DNA of 64,000 bases from Catellatospora methionotrophica (GTDB taxonomy: Bacteria > Actinomycetota > Actinomycetes > Mycobacteriales > Micromonosporaceae). The position numbers and the translations under genes are program-made. The notes below the pieces were generated by a model. It saw nothing but the letters and a program-made list of their open reading frames with translations, was not told where the DNA came from and ran no database searches. The stretch lies in assembly GCF_011297335.1 (NCBI RefSeq), contig NZ_JAAOTJ010000017.1:62001-126000 (forward strand), in the 5' to 3' direction. Below, one piece after another: positions 17,290-26,699 of the stretch (its first letter is position 1; every line of letters starts with the position of its first letter).

Positions 17290-18635
17290 AGATCATCAAC
17301 CCGGTCACCGAGGAGCTGATCACCTCGGTGGAACCCGTCGACGCGGCCGGGGTGGACGCGGCCGTACGGGCCGCCGCGAAGGCGTTCGAGAGCTGGCGCG
17401 ACGTGTCCCCGGGCGACCGGGCCCGGCTGCTGCGGCGTTTCGCGGCCGTGGTCGACGCGCACGCCGAGGAGCTGGCGCTGCTGGAGGTGCGCAACGCCGG
17501 GCACACGATCGGCAACGCGCGCTGGGAGGCGGGCAACGTCCGGGACCTGCTCGACTACTACGCGGGCACGCCGGAGCGGCTGTGCGGGCGGCAGATCCCG
17601 GTCGCGGGCGGCGTGGACGTGACGTTCCACGAGCCGCTGGGCGTGGTCGGCGTGATCGTGCCGTGGAACTTCCCGATGCCGATCGCCGCGTGGGGCTTCG
17701 CCCCGGCGCTGGCCGCGGGCAACACGGTCATCGTGAAACCGGCCGAGACCACCCCGCTGACCGCGCTGCGCCTGGCCGAGCTGGCCCTGGAAGCGGGGCT
17801 GCCGCCGGGCGTGCTGACCGTGCTGCCGGGCCACGGCGAGGTCACCGGTCAGGCGCTGGTGACCCATCCGGGCGTACGCAAGATCTGCTTCACCGGATCG
17901 GCCGAGGTGGGCCGCCAGATCATGGCCGGGTGCGCCGCCGACCTGACCCGGGTGACCCTGGAACTGGGCGGCAAGAACGCCACCCTGCTGTTCGCTGACG
18001 CCGACCTGGAGCGGGCCGCCGCCGCGCTGCCCGGGGCCGTGTTCGACAACGCCGGACAGGACTGCTGCGCCCGTTCCCGGTTACTGGTCCAGCGCGAGGT
18101 GTACGACGAATTCCTGGCCCTGCTGGAGCCGCACGTCGCGGCCTGGCGCTGCGGCGACCCGATGGACCCGGCCACCGGCATGGGCCCGCTGATCACCGCC
18201 GAGCAGCGCGAACGGGTCGCGGGCTACCTCGACGGGGCGGACGTGCTGATGCGCGGCGACGCGCCCACCGGGGCCGGTTTCTGGCACCCCGCGACCGTGC
18301 TGGCCGCCCGCGGCACCGGCGAGCGGCACTGGCGCGAGGAGGTCTTCGGGCCGGTCCTGTCCGTGCTGGCCTTCGACGGCGAGGACGAGGCGCTGCGGCT
18401 GGCCAACGACACCGAGTACGGGCTGTCCGGTTCGATCTGGACCCGGGACGTGGGCCGGGCGCTGCGGGTGGCCAGGCGGGTCGAGGCGGGTGTGCTGAGC
18501 GTCAACTCGCACTCCTCGGTGCGCTACTGGACCCCGTTCGGCGGGGCCAAGCAGTCCGGCATGGGCCGTGAGCTGGGCCCGGACGCCCCGCTGGCGTTCA
18601 CCGAGACCAAGAACGTCTTCATCTCCACCGAGTGA
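17286..18635 (+). CDS. NAD(P)-dependent aldehyde dehydrogenase (PuuC-like position)
   Basis: A 449-residue ALDH-superfamily enzyme. VPWNFPMPIAAWGFAPALAAGNTVIVKPAE is the cofactor site, FTGSAEVGRQ and VTLELGGKN carry the general-base Glu, and DNAGQDCCARSRLLV contains the nucleophilic Cys. The GTG start overlaps the GS-like gene by 4 bp, so they are co-transcribed. Expected reaction: oxidation of the aldehyde made by the FAD oxidase to a gamma-glutamyl amino acid. Betaine-aldehyde or other amino-aldehyde specificity cannot be excluded. Confidence 0.92.
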   Translation: MKIINPVTEELITSVEPVDAAGVDAAVRAAAKAFESWRDVSPGDRARLLRRFAAVVDAHAEELALLEVRNAGHTIGNARWEAGNVRDLLDYYAGTPERLCGRQIPVAGGVDVTFHEPLGVVGVIVPWNFPMPIAAWGFAPALAAGNTVIVKPAETTPLTALRLAELALEAGLPPGVLTVLPGHGEVTGQALVTHPGVRKICFTGSAEVGRQIMAGCAADLTRVTLELGGKNATLLFADADLERAAAALPGAVFDNAGQDCCARSRLLVQREVYDEFLALLEPHVAAWRCGDPMDPATGMGPLITAEQRERVAGYLDGADVLMRGDAPTGAGFWHPATVLAARGTGERHWREEVFGPVLSVLAFDGEDEALRLANDTEYGLSGSIWTRDVGRALRVARRVEAGVLSVNSHSSVRYWTPFGGAKQSGMGRELGPDAPLAFTETKNVFISTE

Positions 18636-18725
18636 AACTCCAGCGGTGCCCCGCCCGCGTCCCGCACGCTGTAAGCACGGGAGATGGGCGCCACCGGTCA
18701 CGCACGGCGAAAGGCAGAGCAGGGC

Positions 18726-19490
18726 ATGGGGCGGTTGCAGGACCGGGTGGCGGTCATCAGCGGAGCGGCCAGCGGCATCGGCGCGGCCACGGCGCGGCGG
18801 TTCGCGTCCGAGGGCGCGTACGTCGTGGCGGTCGACCTCGCCGAGGAGGCCGGTAAGAAGATCGCCGAGGAGGTCGGCGGCGAGTTCGTGCAGTGCGACG
18901 TCTCCGACGAGGAGCAGGTCCGCGAGCTGTTCGACGGCGTCGCGGCCCGGCGCGGGCGCGTGGACATCGCGTTCAACAACGCGGGGATCTCCCCGCCCGA
19001 CGACGACTCGATCCTCGACACCGGGCTCGACGCCTGGGAGCGGGTGCTGCGGGTCAACACCACCAGCGTCTACCTGTGCTGCAAGTACGCCCTGCCGCAC
19101 ATGCTCGCCCAGGGCAAGGGCTCGATCATCAACACGGCCAGCTTCGTCGCCCTGATGGGTGCGGCGACGAGTCAGATCGCTTACACCGCCAGCAAGGGCG
19201 GGGTGCTCGCGATGAGCCGCGAGCTGGGCGTGCAGTTCGCCCGGCAAGGGGTACGCGTCAATGCGCTGTGCCCCGGCCCGGTGGCCACTCCGCTGCTGAT
19301 GGAGCTGTTCGCGAAGGATCCGGAGCGGGCCGCTCGCCGACTCGTCCATGTCCCGATGGGCCGGTTCGCCGAGCCCGCGGAGATCGCGGCGGCGGTAGCG
19401 TTTCTCGCCAGCGACGACTCATCATTCATCACCGCCTCCCAGTTCGTCGTCGACGGAGGCATTACCGGGGCCTACGTGACGCCGTTGTGA
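18726..19490 (+). CDS. Short-chain dehydrogenase/reductase
   Basis: A 254-residue classical SDR with the nucleotide motif SGAASGIGAATARRF, the NNAGI loop, a Ser (INTASFVA) and a YTASK active-site pair, and the usual VDGGITGAYV end. It lies 90 bp after the aldehyde dehydrogenase and is joined to the amidotransferase by a GTGA overlap, so it belongs to the same operon. It may reduce or oxidise an intermediate or a semialdehyde. No SDR is part of the E. coli Puu pathway, so its job here is unclear. Confidence 0.9.
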   Translation: MGRLQDRVAVISGAASGIGAATARRFASEGAYVVAVDLAEEAGKKIAEEVGGEFVQCDVSDEEQVRELFDGVAARRGRVDIAFNNAGISPPDDDSILDTGLDAWERVLRVNTTSVYLCCKYALPHMLAQGKGSIINTASFVALMGAATSQIAYTASKGGVLAMSRELGVQFARQGVRVNALCPGPVATPLLMELFAKDPERAARRLVHVPMGRFAEPAEIAAAVAFLASDDSSFITASQFVVDGGITGAYVTPL

Positions 19491-20239
19491 GCGATGTGAC
19501 CAGACCGTTGATCGGTATCACCACCTATGTGGAAGCCACCCGATTCCTCGTGCACGACACCCGCGCCGCGGTGGTCCCGTGGGCCTACACCGAGCAGGTC
19601 GCCAAGGCCGGTGGCCGGCCGGTGCTGGTGCCCCCGATGGCCGACGGCGGCGTGGAGGTCCTCGACGGCCTCGACGGGCTGATTGTGGCCGGTGGCGCCG
19701 ACGTCGAACCGGCCCGCTACGGGGAGGCGCAGCACCCGAAGGTGTACACCAATCCCCTGCGTGACGCGGGTGAGCTGCCGCTGGTGCGCATCGCGCTGAA
19801 GACGGGGCTGCCGCTGCTCGGGGTGTGCCGCGGTATGCAGGTGATGACGGTGGCGTCCGGCGGGCGGCTGCACCAGCACCTGCCCGACGTGCCCGGCACC
19901 GGCGAGCACTCGACCCACGGACCGGTCAAGGTGTACGCCGAGCACCCGGTGCGGTTCGCGACCGGTTCGCGGCTGCGCGAGCTGTACGGGGCCGAGTCGG
20001 TGGTGAACTCGTACCACCACCAGGCGGTGAAGGATCCGGGGCGGCTGGTGCCGACGGGCTGGTGCGCCACGGACGACATGATCGAGGCGGTCGAGCACCC
20101 GGACCACCCGTTCGCGGTGGGGGTGCAGTGGCACCCGGAGGACATGGCATCCAACGCCCTGTTCCTGGCCCTGGTGGACGCCGCGACCCAGGTGCGCCAC
20201 GCCCGCGGCTCCCGCGCGGAGTTCTTCGCGACGGTCTGA
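19487..20239 (+). CDS. Class-I amidotransferase-like gamma-glutamyl hydrolase (PuuD-like)
   Basis: A 250-residue peptidase C26 family protein. The nucleophile is in LLGVCRGMQVM, and the catalytic His-Glu is in VGVQWHPEDM. PLIGITTYVE at the start and NSYHHQAVKDPG are typical of gamma-glutamyl-GABA hydrolases. The GTG start overlaps the SDR stop. It would release glutamate from the gamma-glutamylated acid, regenerating the carrier, the last Puu step. A long palindrome ends the operon. Confidence 0.9.
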   Translation: MSDVTRPLIGITTYVEATRFLVHDTRAAVVPWAYTEQVAKAGGRPVLVPPMADGGVEVLDGLDGLIVAGGADVEPARYGEAQHPKVYTNPLRDAGELPLVRIALKTGLPLLGVCRGMQVMTVASGGRLHQHLPDVPGTGEHSTHGPVKVYAEHPVRFATGSRLRELYGAESVVNSYHHQAVKDPGRLVPTGWCATDDMIEAVEHPDHPFAVGVQWHPEDMASNALFLALVDAATQVRHARGSRAEFFATV

Positions 20240-20274
20240 CGCGCCCGGCGGTCGGTCTGCCGTCCCGGTTTTTG

Positions 20275-20339
20275 ATCGACGCTGGCCTATCACATCGACT
20301 TTGATCTCGTCTGAGTCGATGTGATAGTCCAGCGTCGAT
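20275..20339. repeat. Long intergenic palindrome (family D, single copy)
   Basis: Arms 20275-20300 and 20314-20339, 26 nt each with a single mismatch, enclose a 13-nt loop. The arm begins ATCGACGCTGG. It follows the amidotransferase gene and could terminate the operon; no T run follows on the plus strand, but a T5 run precedes it. Confidence 0.88.
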
Positions 20340-20403
20340 GGGGGGCGGGGTGGCGGGGCGTCCCGTCAGGTGGCCGGGGGCGGCGCGGGGGAGTGGGGCG
20401 GGG

Positions 20404-20409
20404 TAGCGT
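20404..20409 (+). promoter_or_regulatory. Putative leaderless -10 (TAGCGT)
   Basis: It ends 7 nt before the ATG at 20417 of the split-barrel protein. No Shine-Dalgarno is present. Confidence 0.45.
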
Positions 20410-20416
20410 CGCGGGC

Positions 20417-20974
20417 ATGGGCAAGGTGTACGAGCAGATCGACGACCGGATTCGTGACTTCCTCATGGCGCAGCGGGTGTTCTTCGTCGCCACCGCGCCG
20501 ACCGACCCCGGCGGGCACGTCAACCTCTCGCCCAAGGGCCTCACCGACTCGTTCGCGGTGCTCAGCCCCCACCGGGTCGCGTACTACGAGTACGGCGGCT
20601 CGGGCATCGAGACCGTGGCGCACCTGCGCGACAACGGCCGCATCGTGCTGATGGTGTGCGCGTTCGACGGGCCGCCCAAGATCTTCCGGCTGCACGGGCA
20701 CGGCGAGGCGGTGCTCGCCGACGACCCGCGGGCCGCCGAGCTGATCACGCACTTCCCGGCTCCGCCGCTGGTCGGCCTGCGCAGCATCGTCGTGATCGAC
20801 GTCACGCGGGTGTCGGACTCCTGCGGCTACGGTGTGCCCCTGATGTCGTACGAGGGCGACCGTGACCTGCTCGTCCAGTTCTGGGACCACAAGACGCCCG
20901 AGCAGCGCGAGCACTACCAGGCGACCCGCAACGCGCACAGCATCGACGGAGCCCCGGTCTTCGCCGAGCGCTAG
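20417..20974 (+). CDS. Pyridoxamine 5'-phosphate oxidase-family flavin/F420-binding protein
   Basis: A 185-residue split-barrel protein with the family start [31 protein letters not shown], then [24 protein letters not shown]. Members of this group bind FMN, FAD or F420, and most actinobacterial ones are uncharacterised reductases; it is not the canonical PdxH. The start is set by the promoter spacing. Its TAG stop forms the first half of the likely -10 of map. Confidence 0.88.
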   Translation: MGKVYEQIDDRIRDFLMAQRVFFVATAPTDPGGHVNLSPKGLTDSFAVLSPHRVAYYEYGGSGIETVAHLRDNGRIVLMVCAFDGPPKIFRLHGHGEAVLADDPRAAELITHFPAPPLVGLRSIVVIDVTRVSDSCGYGVPLMSYEGDRDLLVQFWDHKTPEQREHYQATRNAHSIDGAPVFAER

Positions 20975-20977
20975 AGT
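20972..20977 (+). promoter_or_regulatory. Putative leaderless -10 (TAGAGT) of map, overlapping a stop codon
   Basis: The TAG stop of the preceding gene (20972-20974) is the first half of TAGAGT, which ends 7 nt before the ATG of map at 20985. Confidence 0.5.
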
Positions 20978-20984
20978 TCAGGGC

Positions 20985-21842
20985 ATGAACGGCCGTGCGA
21001 CGCTGACCCCTGGCAAGCTCTCCCCGTGGCGGGAGGTGCCCGCCCACATCCCCCGTCCCGAGTACGTCGGCCGCAAGCAGCCGAAGCGCTGGGACGGACC
21101 GCTCACCCAGGACGCCGAGTCCATCGAGAAGATGCGGGTCGCGGGGCGGATCGCGGCGCAGGCCGTGCAGCTGGCCGGTGAGCACTGCAAGCCGGGCGTC
21201 ACCACCGACGAGCTCGACCGGCTGGTGCACGAGTTCCTGCTCGACCAGGACGCGTACCCGTCGACCCTGGGCTACAAGGGCTTCCCGAAGTCCTGCTGCA
21301 CCAGCCTGAACGAGGTCATCTGCCACGGCATCCCGGACTCGACGGTGATCTCCGACGGCGACATCATCAACGTCGACGTGACGGCGTTCAAGGACGGCGT
21401 GCACGGCGACACCGACGCGACCTTCTGCGTCGGCGAGGTCGCCGAGGAGGCCCGGCTGCTGGTCGAGCGCACCCACGAGGCCATGATGCGGGGCATCAAG
21501 GCGGTCGCGCCGGGCCGCCCGATCAACGTCATCGGGCGGGTCATCGAGTCGTACGCCAAGCGCTTCGGCTACGGCGTGGTGCGCGACTTCGGCGGCCACG
21601 GCATCGGCCAGTCGTTCCACAGCGGACTGTTCATCCCGCACTACGACAACCCCAACGCCGACACCATCATGGTGCCGGGCATGACGTTCACCATCGAGCC
21701 CATGATCACGCTCGGTTCCATCGCGTACGAGACCTGGCGCGACTCCTGGACGGTCGTCACCAAGGACCGCCGCTGGACCGCCCAGTTCGAGCACACGCTG
21801 GTGGTCACCGAGTCCGGCGCGGACATCCTGACGCTGCCGTGA
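20985..21842 (+). CDS. map: Type I methionine aminopeptidase
   Basis: A 285-residue enzyme removing N-terminal methionine from new proteins. After a roughly 40-residue N-terminal extension of the kind seen in actinobacterial MetAP-Ic, the metal ligands are in [32 protein letters not shown] and the late FTIEPMI and QFEHT segments. The preceding [17 protein letters not shown]-like start block is typical. It is coupled to the next gene by a GTGA overlap. Confidence 0.96.
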   Translation: MNGRATLTPGKLSPWREVPAHIPRPEYVGRKQPKRWDGPLTQDAESIEKMRVAGRIAAQAVQLAGEHCKPGVTTDELDRLVHEFLLDQDAYPSTLGYKGFPKSCCTSLNEVICHGIPDSTVISDGDIINVDVTAFKDGVHGDTDATFCVGEVAEEARLLVERTHEAMMRGIKAVAPGRPINVIGRVIESYAKRFGYGVVRDFGGHGIGQSFHSGLFIPHYDNPNADTIMVPGMTFTIEPMITLGSIAYETWRDSWTVVTKDRRWTAQFEHTLVVTESGADILTLP

Positions 21843-22645
21843 ACCCCGACAAGCCCGACCCCGCCGTGACCGCCGACAGCGGCGCGCGCCCGGCCGTGCC
21901 TGTCCCGGAACTCGGCACTCCCGTGGCCGAGGCGCGTTCCGCCCAGGTCGTGTCGCCGATCGACCACGAGCACGCCGACGTGTCCGGCGGCTGGCTGCGC
22001 GCGGCGACGTTCGGCGCGATGGACGGGCTGGTCACCAACATCGGCCTGATCGCGGGTGTCGGCGGGGCCGGAGTCGGCGCGCAGACCGTCGTGCTCACCG
22101 GCGTGGCCGGCCTGGTCGCCGGGGCCATCTCGATGGGGCTGGGCGAGTACGCCAGCGTGCGCACCGCCAACGAGCAGATCGAAGCCGAAATCGCGAAGGA
22201 GCGCCGCGAACTCAAGCGCAACCCCGCCGCGGAGGCCGCCGAGTTGGCCGCGCGCTGGATCGAACGGGGCATCTCACCGGACCTGGCCCGGCAGCTCGCC
22301 GAGGACCTGCGTACGCAGCCCGACGAGGCACTGCGCATGCACGTACGCGAGGAACTGGGCATCGACCCGGACAGCAAGCCGAGCCCGTGGACGGCGGCGA
22401 CCTCGTCGTTCGTCTGCTTCGCAGTCGGCGCGCTGATCCCGCTGCTCAGTTACCTGTTCGGCAGCGAGTCGCTGTGGCTGGCGCTGGGCATCGGCGGCCT
22501 GGGCCTGTTCGTCGTCGGCGCGCTCACCGCCCGCTTCACCCGCCGCCACTGGTGGGCCGCCGGCCTGCGCCAGCTCCTGCTCGGCGCGGCGGCCGCCGGA
22601 GCCACCTACCTCATCGGCTCCGCGATCGGCGTCAGCGCCGCCTGA
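21839..22645 (+). CDS. VIT1/CCC1-family membrane transporter
   Basis: A 268-residue protein with a hydrophilic N-terminus (about 50 residues), then [24 protein letters not shown], the first membrane segment of VIT1/CCC1 iron and manganese carriers, a conserved [24 protein letters not shown] block leading into a cytosolic helical metal-binding region, and three C-terminal membrane helices. The family moves Fe2+ or Mn2+. The GTG start overlaps map, giving a two-gene unit; a link between a metalloprotease and a divalent-metal carrier is suggestive only. Confidence 0.88.
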   Translation: MNPDKPDPAVTADSGARPAVPVPELGTPVAEARSAQVVSPIDHEHADVSGGWLRAATFGAMDGLVTNIGLIAGVGGAGVGAQTVVLTGVAGLVAGAISMGLGEYASVRTANEQIEAEIAKERRELKRNPAAEAAELAARWIERGISPDLARQLAEDLRTQPDEALRMHVREELGIDPDSKPSPWTAATSSFVCFAVGALIPLLSYLFGSESLWLALGIGGLGLFVVGALTARFTRRHWWAAGLRQLLLGAAAAGATYLIGSAIGVSAA

Positions 22646-22683
22646 CCCTGGCGTGTCGGGCCGCTGAGCTGGGCTGCGGCCGG

Positions 22684-23142
22684 TCAGCGGGGGATGAGGC
22701 TGAAGATGCGGATCACGCGGTTCGCGGCGCGCTCCTGGTAGGTCGCGTACGCGGGCCACACCGTCAGCAGCAGCTGCCACAGGCGCTCGCGCTCGGCTCC
22801 CTCGGCGAGCACGCCGCGCACGGGGATCTCGCGGCCGCCGAGGGTGACCGTCGCGTCCGCGGTGGCGATCAGGTTCACCGACCAGGCCGGGTGGCCCTGC
22901 TGTCCCCAGTTCGAGCCGGTGACCACGAAGTTGTCGCCGTCCCTGACGTACAGCAAGGGTTGGGTGCGCGGCTGGCCGGACTTGCGGCCGGTGGTGGTGA
23001 GGATCAGCGTGGGCAGCAGGCCCAGCGCCACGACCCGTCCCTTGGTCAGTTTGGCGACCGCGCGGTCGGCCGGGACGAGGAACCGGCCCATGCGGGCGAA
23101 CCAACGGCGATGACCCAGGTGACGGGCGAGGCGGGGCAGCAT
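22684..23142 (-). CDS. F420-dependent nitroreductase (DDN) family protein
   Basis: A 152-residue split-barrel protein with the DDN signature LTTTGRKSGQPRTQPLLYVRD followed by NFVVTGSNWGQQGHPAWSVNL. Mycobacterial members use the deazaflavin F420 to reduce quinones or nitro compounds. ATG 23142 is preferred; no Shine-Dalgarno is seen, and CACACT lies 6 nt upstream as a weak leaderless -10. It is convergent with the VIT1-type gene. Confidence 0.88.
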   Translation of the reverse strand: MLPRLARHLGHRRWFARMGRFLVPADRAVAKLTKGRVVALGLLPTLILTTTGRKSGQPRTQPLLYVRDGDNFVVTGSNWGQQGHPAWSVNLIATADATVTLGGREIPVRGVLAEGAERERLWQLLLTVWPAYATYQERAANRVIRIFSLIPR

Positions 23143-23218
23143 CGGCACAGTGTGCCGCAACCACCCCGCCCGCGAAACCCCACCCCGATCCCCGCCGCAG
23201 CCCCGTCCGGCCCCCTCC

Positions 23219-23283
23219 ATGATCGCCGTTTGCGGTCAGAAACTGCGGCCAGACCGCACCTCCTGACCGCAAACAACGATCAT
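23219..23283. repeat. Family B intergenic palindrome, copy 3
   Basis: Arms 23219-23248 and 23254-23283 with a few mismatches and a 5-nt loop. It sits after the leftward ABC exporter operon and upstream of the leftward DDN gene. Confidence 0.82.
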
Positions 23284-23301
23284 CAGACGCTGCAGGTGGG
23301 A

Positions 23302-25983
23302 CTACAGGCGGCGTTCGATGGGGAGGCGGGAGCGGGTGAGCAGGCCTGCGCCGGCCATGGCGACCAGGGGGACGACTAGCACGATCGTGATGCTGTCCCA
23401 GGGCAGCACCAGGCGCATCGGAGCGTCGCCGTAGATCAGGTGGTCGCCTCCGGCGTTGGTCGCGGCGATCAGTACGGCGGTGGTGCCCAGACCGGCGAGC
23501 ACCCCGAGGACCGCGCCCAACCCGGAGATCACCCCGGACTGGCTCAGCGACAGCAGTCGGCGCACCCGGGGACTGGCCCCGACCGCGCCGAGGGTGGCCA
23601 GGTCGGCGCGGCCGTCAGCGGCGGCCAGGCCGGTGGCGATACCGGCGGCGCCCAGCGCGACGAGCGCCGCGACCACGCCGAGAATCCAGACCATCGGCTC
23701 CTCGACGTACTGGGCACCCGACTCGACCTCCACCCTGAGGTCGCCCCCCACGGCGTGCACGGCCGCGTTGAGCCGCTCGGTCTCCCCGGCGGAGGCCACG
23801 TGGCCGACGGAGGCGAGCACCATGTCACGGCGTACGCCCAGGCCCAGCCGCTTGATCACGGCAGGGGTGGCCACGGCGAACGCCGCGCTGAGCGACCCGG
23901 CGGGCAGCACCGTGGCGGGCACCGTCACCGGCTGCCGGTCGACCGGGTCCCGTTGCGCCTGCTCCGTGGTCTGCTCCTGCCAATCGGTCACGATGACCGT
24001 CGCCATGCCGCCGCTGACGTAGCGCGGGTCGGCGACGACCAGGCCGCCCGCCGCCAGTGTCTGCCGGGCCTGGGCCAGGTCGGCCGCGGGCGCGTCGCTG
24101 ATCGCGTCCAGGGCCGCCGCGTCGTCCACGACCGCGAACTGCACCGTGCCGGTGCCGTTGTCCAAGGCGCAGCGCGGGTCCTCGATCGCGGCCCGGTGCA
24201 CAATCTCCTTGGTGGGGTAGTTCCACGAAGGGCAGCGTGCGGCCGGGGGCATGTCGAGGTTGAGCGCGCAGCCACGCCCCTGGGCGGGTTCCGCGCAGAC
24301 GGGGGACAGCAGCTCGTGGGTACGCGCGCCGGGCAGTGCCTGGTGGACCGCGTCCCGCACCCGAGCCAGGTCCGGTGGTGGCGCGGTGTCCGGGGCGTCC
24401 TGGCGCACCAGCACACTGCCGATCGGCATCTGCGGCTCGTAGCTGTCGAACCGCTGCTGCTCGTCGCTGCCGACGAACGCGCCGAGGGCCACCGCTCCGG
24501 CGACGGCGGCCATCACGGCCGAGATCGCGGGTGCGGCCGAGCCGCGGTTGCGGGCGGTGTCGCGCAGCGCGATGCGCGGCGCGAGCGGCAGCCACCGTCC
24601 GGCGCGGGCGATGAGCCCGACCAGCGACGGCGTGAGCAGCACGAGGCCGAGTTCGCCGAGTACGACGCCGGCCATGATCGCGGTGGTCCCGCGCAGGCCG
24701 GCTCCGGCGACGGCGATCACCGTGCCGCCGACCGCGAGGACCGTGCCCAGCGTGATCCAGCGCTTGCGGGAGCGGGTGACGCCGCGGCGGCCGGCCAGCA
24801 CGGTGACCACGCTCTGCCGGGCGGCTGTGAACGCGGGCACCATCGCGGCGGCCAGGCCCGCGCCGACCGCGAGTAGCACGACGCCCGCCTGGGCGGCGGG
24901 GAACACCCGCACGCCACCGGCGCGGGCGTGGACGAGGTACTGCTCGAACAGTGGCAGGGCGAGCACGGCGGTGCCGATGCCGAGCCCGACGGCGGCGACC
25001 GCCGCGCCCAGGCCCAGCACCACGCCGTCGGCCAGCACGATGCGCCGCAGGTGTGCCGGGGTTCCGCCGGCGGCGGCGACCAGGGCGAGGTCGCGACTGC
25101 GCCGCCGCGCTCCGACGGCGAACGCCGGACCGGCCAGCAGCACGACCTCCAACATGATCAGTACAACCATGATCGCGCCGAGGGCGACCTCCTCCACCTC
25201 GCTGGTGCTCGTGATGGTGTCGTCCGCCGGGACGACGGGCGGGTCGAGGGCGACCGCCCGGCTGCGCACGACGAGGCCCCGCTCGTTGAGCCGCTGCACG
25301 TCGGCCCACAGCACCGGCGACGGCGTGTCGACCAGCCAGTCGGTCGGCGCCGGGAGGACTCCCGGGCGGAACAGAACGGTGTCGCGCAGCGATGTCGGGA
25401 ACTCGACGACGGCGGTGACGGTGTACGTGTAGTCGGGATTCGCCGTACGGATCTTCCCGCCGGGGCCCACGCCCAGCCGGTCGGCCAGCCCCTCGTTGAG
25501 GGCGACCTCGTCGGCGCGGGCGGGCGCGACGCCCGACAGCAGCTCGACGTACCCGCGCAGCCGCGGGTCGGCGAGGTCGGCCCCGCGGGCGCTGACGCCG
25601 CCGATGCCGTCGGGGGTGAACACGTCGACGCCGCCCTCGGCGACCTGGCTGACCGTCGACCCGGCGGGCAGCACCGCCAGCAGTTCGGCGGCGGTCGGCG
25701 GCGACTGGCGCATCGCGCCCGTCGAGGAGTAGCCACCGCCCAGCGGGGGCTGGCTGACCGGCCCGTCGGCGACCCACTCGACGACGGCGTCGTACTGCCC
25801 GGCCTGCCGGGTCAGCTCCTCGACGGGCGTGAGCTGGTGCATGTCGTAGGAGGCCGCGACGAACGACATCATCGCCACCGGCAACCCGATCATGGCGATG
25901 ACCAGCGTGGACCGGCCACGCGAGCGCAGCGCCTCCCGGCGGGCCATACGCAGCGCGGGGGCCCAGCCCCGAAGCCACCTCAT
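23302..25983 (-). CDS. ABC transporter permease, FtsX/MacB-like, two core domains
   Basis: An 893-residue membrane protein with an N-terminal anchor (about 22-42), an extracellular domain, an FtsX-type core at about 270-460, a second extracellular region and a C-terminal FtsX core at about 755-885. This duplicated eight- to ten-TM plan is typical of actinobacterial exporters paired with a LolD-like ATPase. Its ATG overlaps the stop of the ATPase gene. Likely an exporter or mechanotransmission complex; the substrate is unknown. PadR control is indicated by the operon. Confidence 0.9.
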   Translation of the reverse strand: MRWLRGWAPALRMARREALRSRGRSTLVIAMIGLPVAMMSFVAASYDMHQLTPVEELTRQAGQYDAVVEWVADGPVSQPPLGGGYSSTGAMRQSPPTAAELLAVLPAGSTVSQVAEGGVDVFTPDGIGGVSARGADLADPRLRGYVELLSGVAPARADEVALNEGLADRLGVGPGGKIRTANPDYTYTVTAVVEFPTSLRDTVLFRPGVLPAPTDWLVDTPSPVLWADVQRLNERGLVVRSRAVALDPPVVPADDTITSTSEVEEVALGAIMVVLIMLEVVLLAGPAFAVGARRRSRDLALVAAAGGTPAHLRRIVLADGVVLGLGAAVAAVGLGIGTAVLALPLFEQYLVHARAGGVRVFPAAQAGVVLLAVGAGLAAAMVPAFTAARQSVVTVLAGRRGVTRSRKRWITLGTVLAVGGTVIAVAGAGLRGTTAIMAGVVLGELGLVLLTPSLVGLIARAGRWLPLAPRIALRDTARNRGSAAPAISAVMAAVAGAVALGAFVGSDEQQRFDSYEPQMPIGSVLVRQDAPDTAPPPDLARVRDAVHQALPGARTHELLSPVCAEPAQGRGCALNLDMPPAARCPSWNYPTKEIVHRAAIEDPRCALDNGTGTVQFAVVDDAAALDAISDAPAADLAQARQTLAAGGLVVADPRYVSGGMATVIVTDWQEQTTEQAQRDPVDRQPVTVPATVLPAGSLSAAFAVATPAVIKRLGLGVRRDMVLASVGHVASAGETERLNAAVHAVGGDLRVEVESGAQYVEEPMVWILGVVAALVALGAAGIATGLAAADGRADLATLGAVGASPRVRRLLSLSQSGVISGLGAVLGVLAGLGTTAVLIAATNAGGDHLIYGDAPMRLVLPWDSITIVLVVPLVAMAGAGLLTRSRLPIERRL

Positions 25984-26699
25984 GACGCGGGCTCCAGCAG
26001 CTGTTCGGGCTGGGTCAGCGGGCCGGAGGCGTCGACGATGCGGCCGTCGCGCAGGAAGACCACCCGGTCGGCCCAGGCGGCGTGCCGGGCCTCGTGCGTG
26101 ACCAGCACCGCCGCCGCCCCGGCGTCGACCCGGGCGCGTAGCAGCCGCAGCACGGCCTCGCCGGTCACCGAGTCGAGCGCGCCGGTCGGCTCGTCGGCCA
26201 GCACCAGGCGGCGCTGCCCGACCAGGGCGCGGGCGATGGCGACCCGCTGCTGCTGGCCGCCGGACATCTCATCGGGGAAGCGGTCGGCGTATCCGTCCAG
26301 CTCCACCTCGGCCAGCGCGGCTTCGGCCAGCGGCCGGGCCTTGCGGGCGGCGAGGCCGTCCAGCTCCAGCGGCAGCGCCACGTTCTCCACGGCGGTGAGG
26401 CTCGGCAGCAGGTTGAGGGCCTGGAACACGTAGCCGACGCTGCGGCGGCGCAGCCCCGCCAGCTCCCGGCGGCGCAGCGTGGACAGGGCGACGCCCTCGA
26501 CCAGCACCTCGCCCGCGTCCGGCGCGTCGAGCCCGCCGGCGAGGTTGAGCAGCGTCGACTTGCCGGAGCCGGACGGGCCCATCACGGCCACCAGTTCCCC
26601 GGCGAGCACGTCGAGGGTGATCCCGGCCAGCGCGTGCACCGCCGCCTCGCCGGTGCCGTGGGTGCGTTGCACGTCACGCAGTTGCAGGACGGCGTTCAT
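25980..26699 (-). CDS. ABC transporter ATP-binding protein, LolD/MacB type
   Basis: A 239-residue ATPase with Walker A GPSGSGKSTLLN, signature MSGGQQQRVAIARAL, Walker B RLVLADEPTGALD, and the H-loop in VLVTHEARHAAWADR. It partners the FtsX-like permease encoded immediately downstream and overlaps the PadR gene upstream, so all three genes form one tight operon. Confidence 0.96.
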   Translation of the reverse strand: MNAVLQLRDVQRTHGTGEAAVHALAGITLDVLAGELVAVMGPSGSGKSTLLNLAGGLDAPDAGEVLVEGVALSTLRRRELAGLRRRSVGYVFQALNLLPSLTAVENVALPLELDGLAARKARPLAEAALAEVELDGYADRFPDEMSGGQQQRVAIARALVGQRRLVLADEPTGALDSVTGEAVLRLLRARVDAGAAAVLVTHEARHAAWADRVVFLRDGRIVDASGPLTQPEQLLEPAS

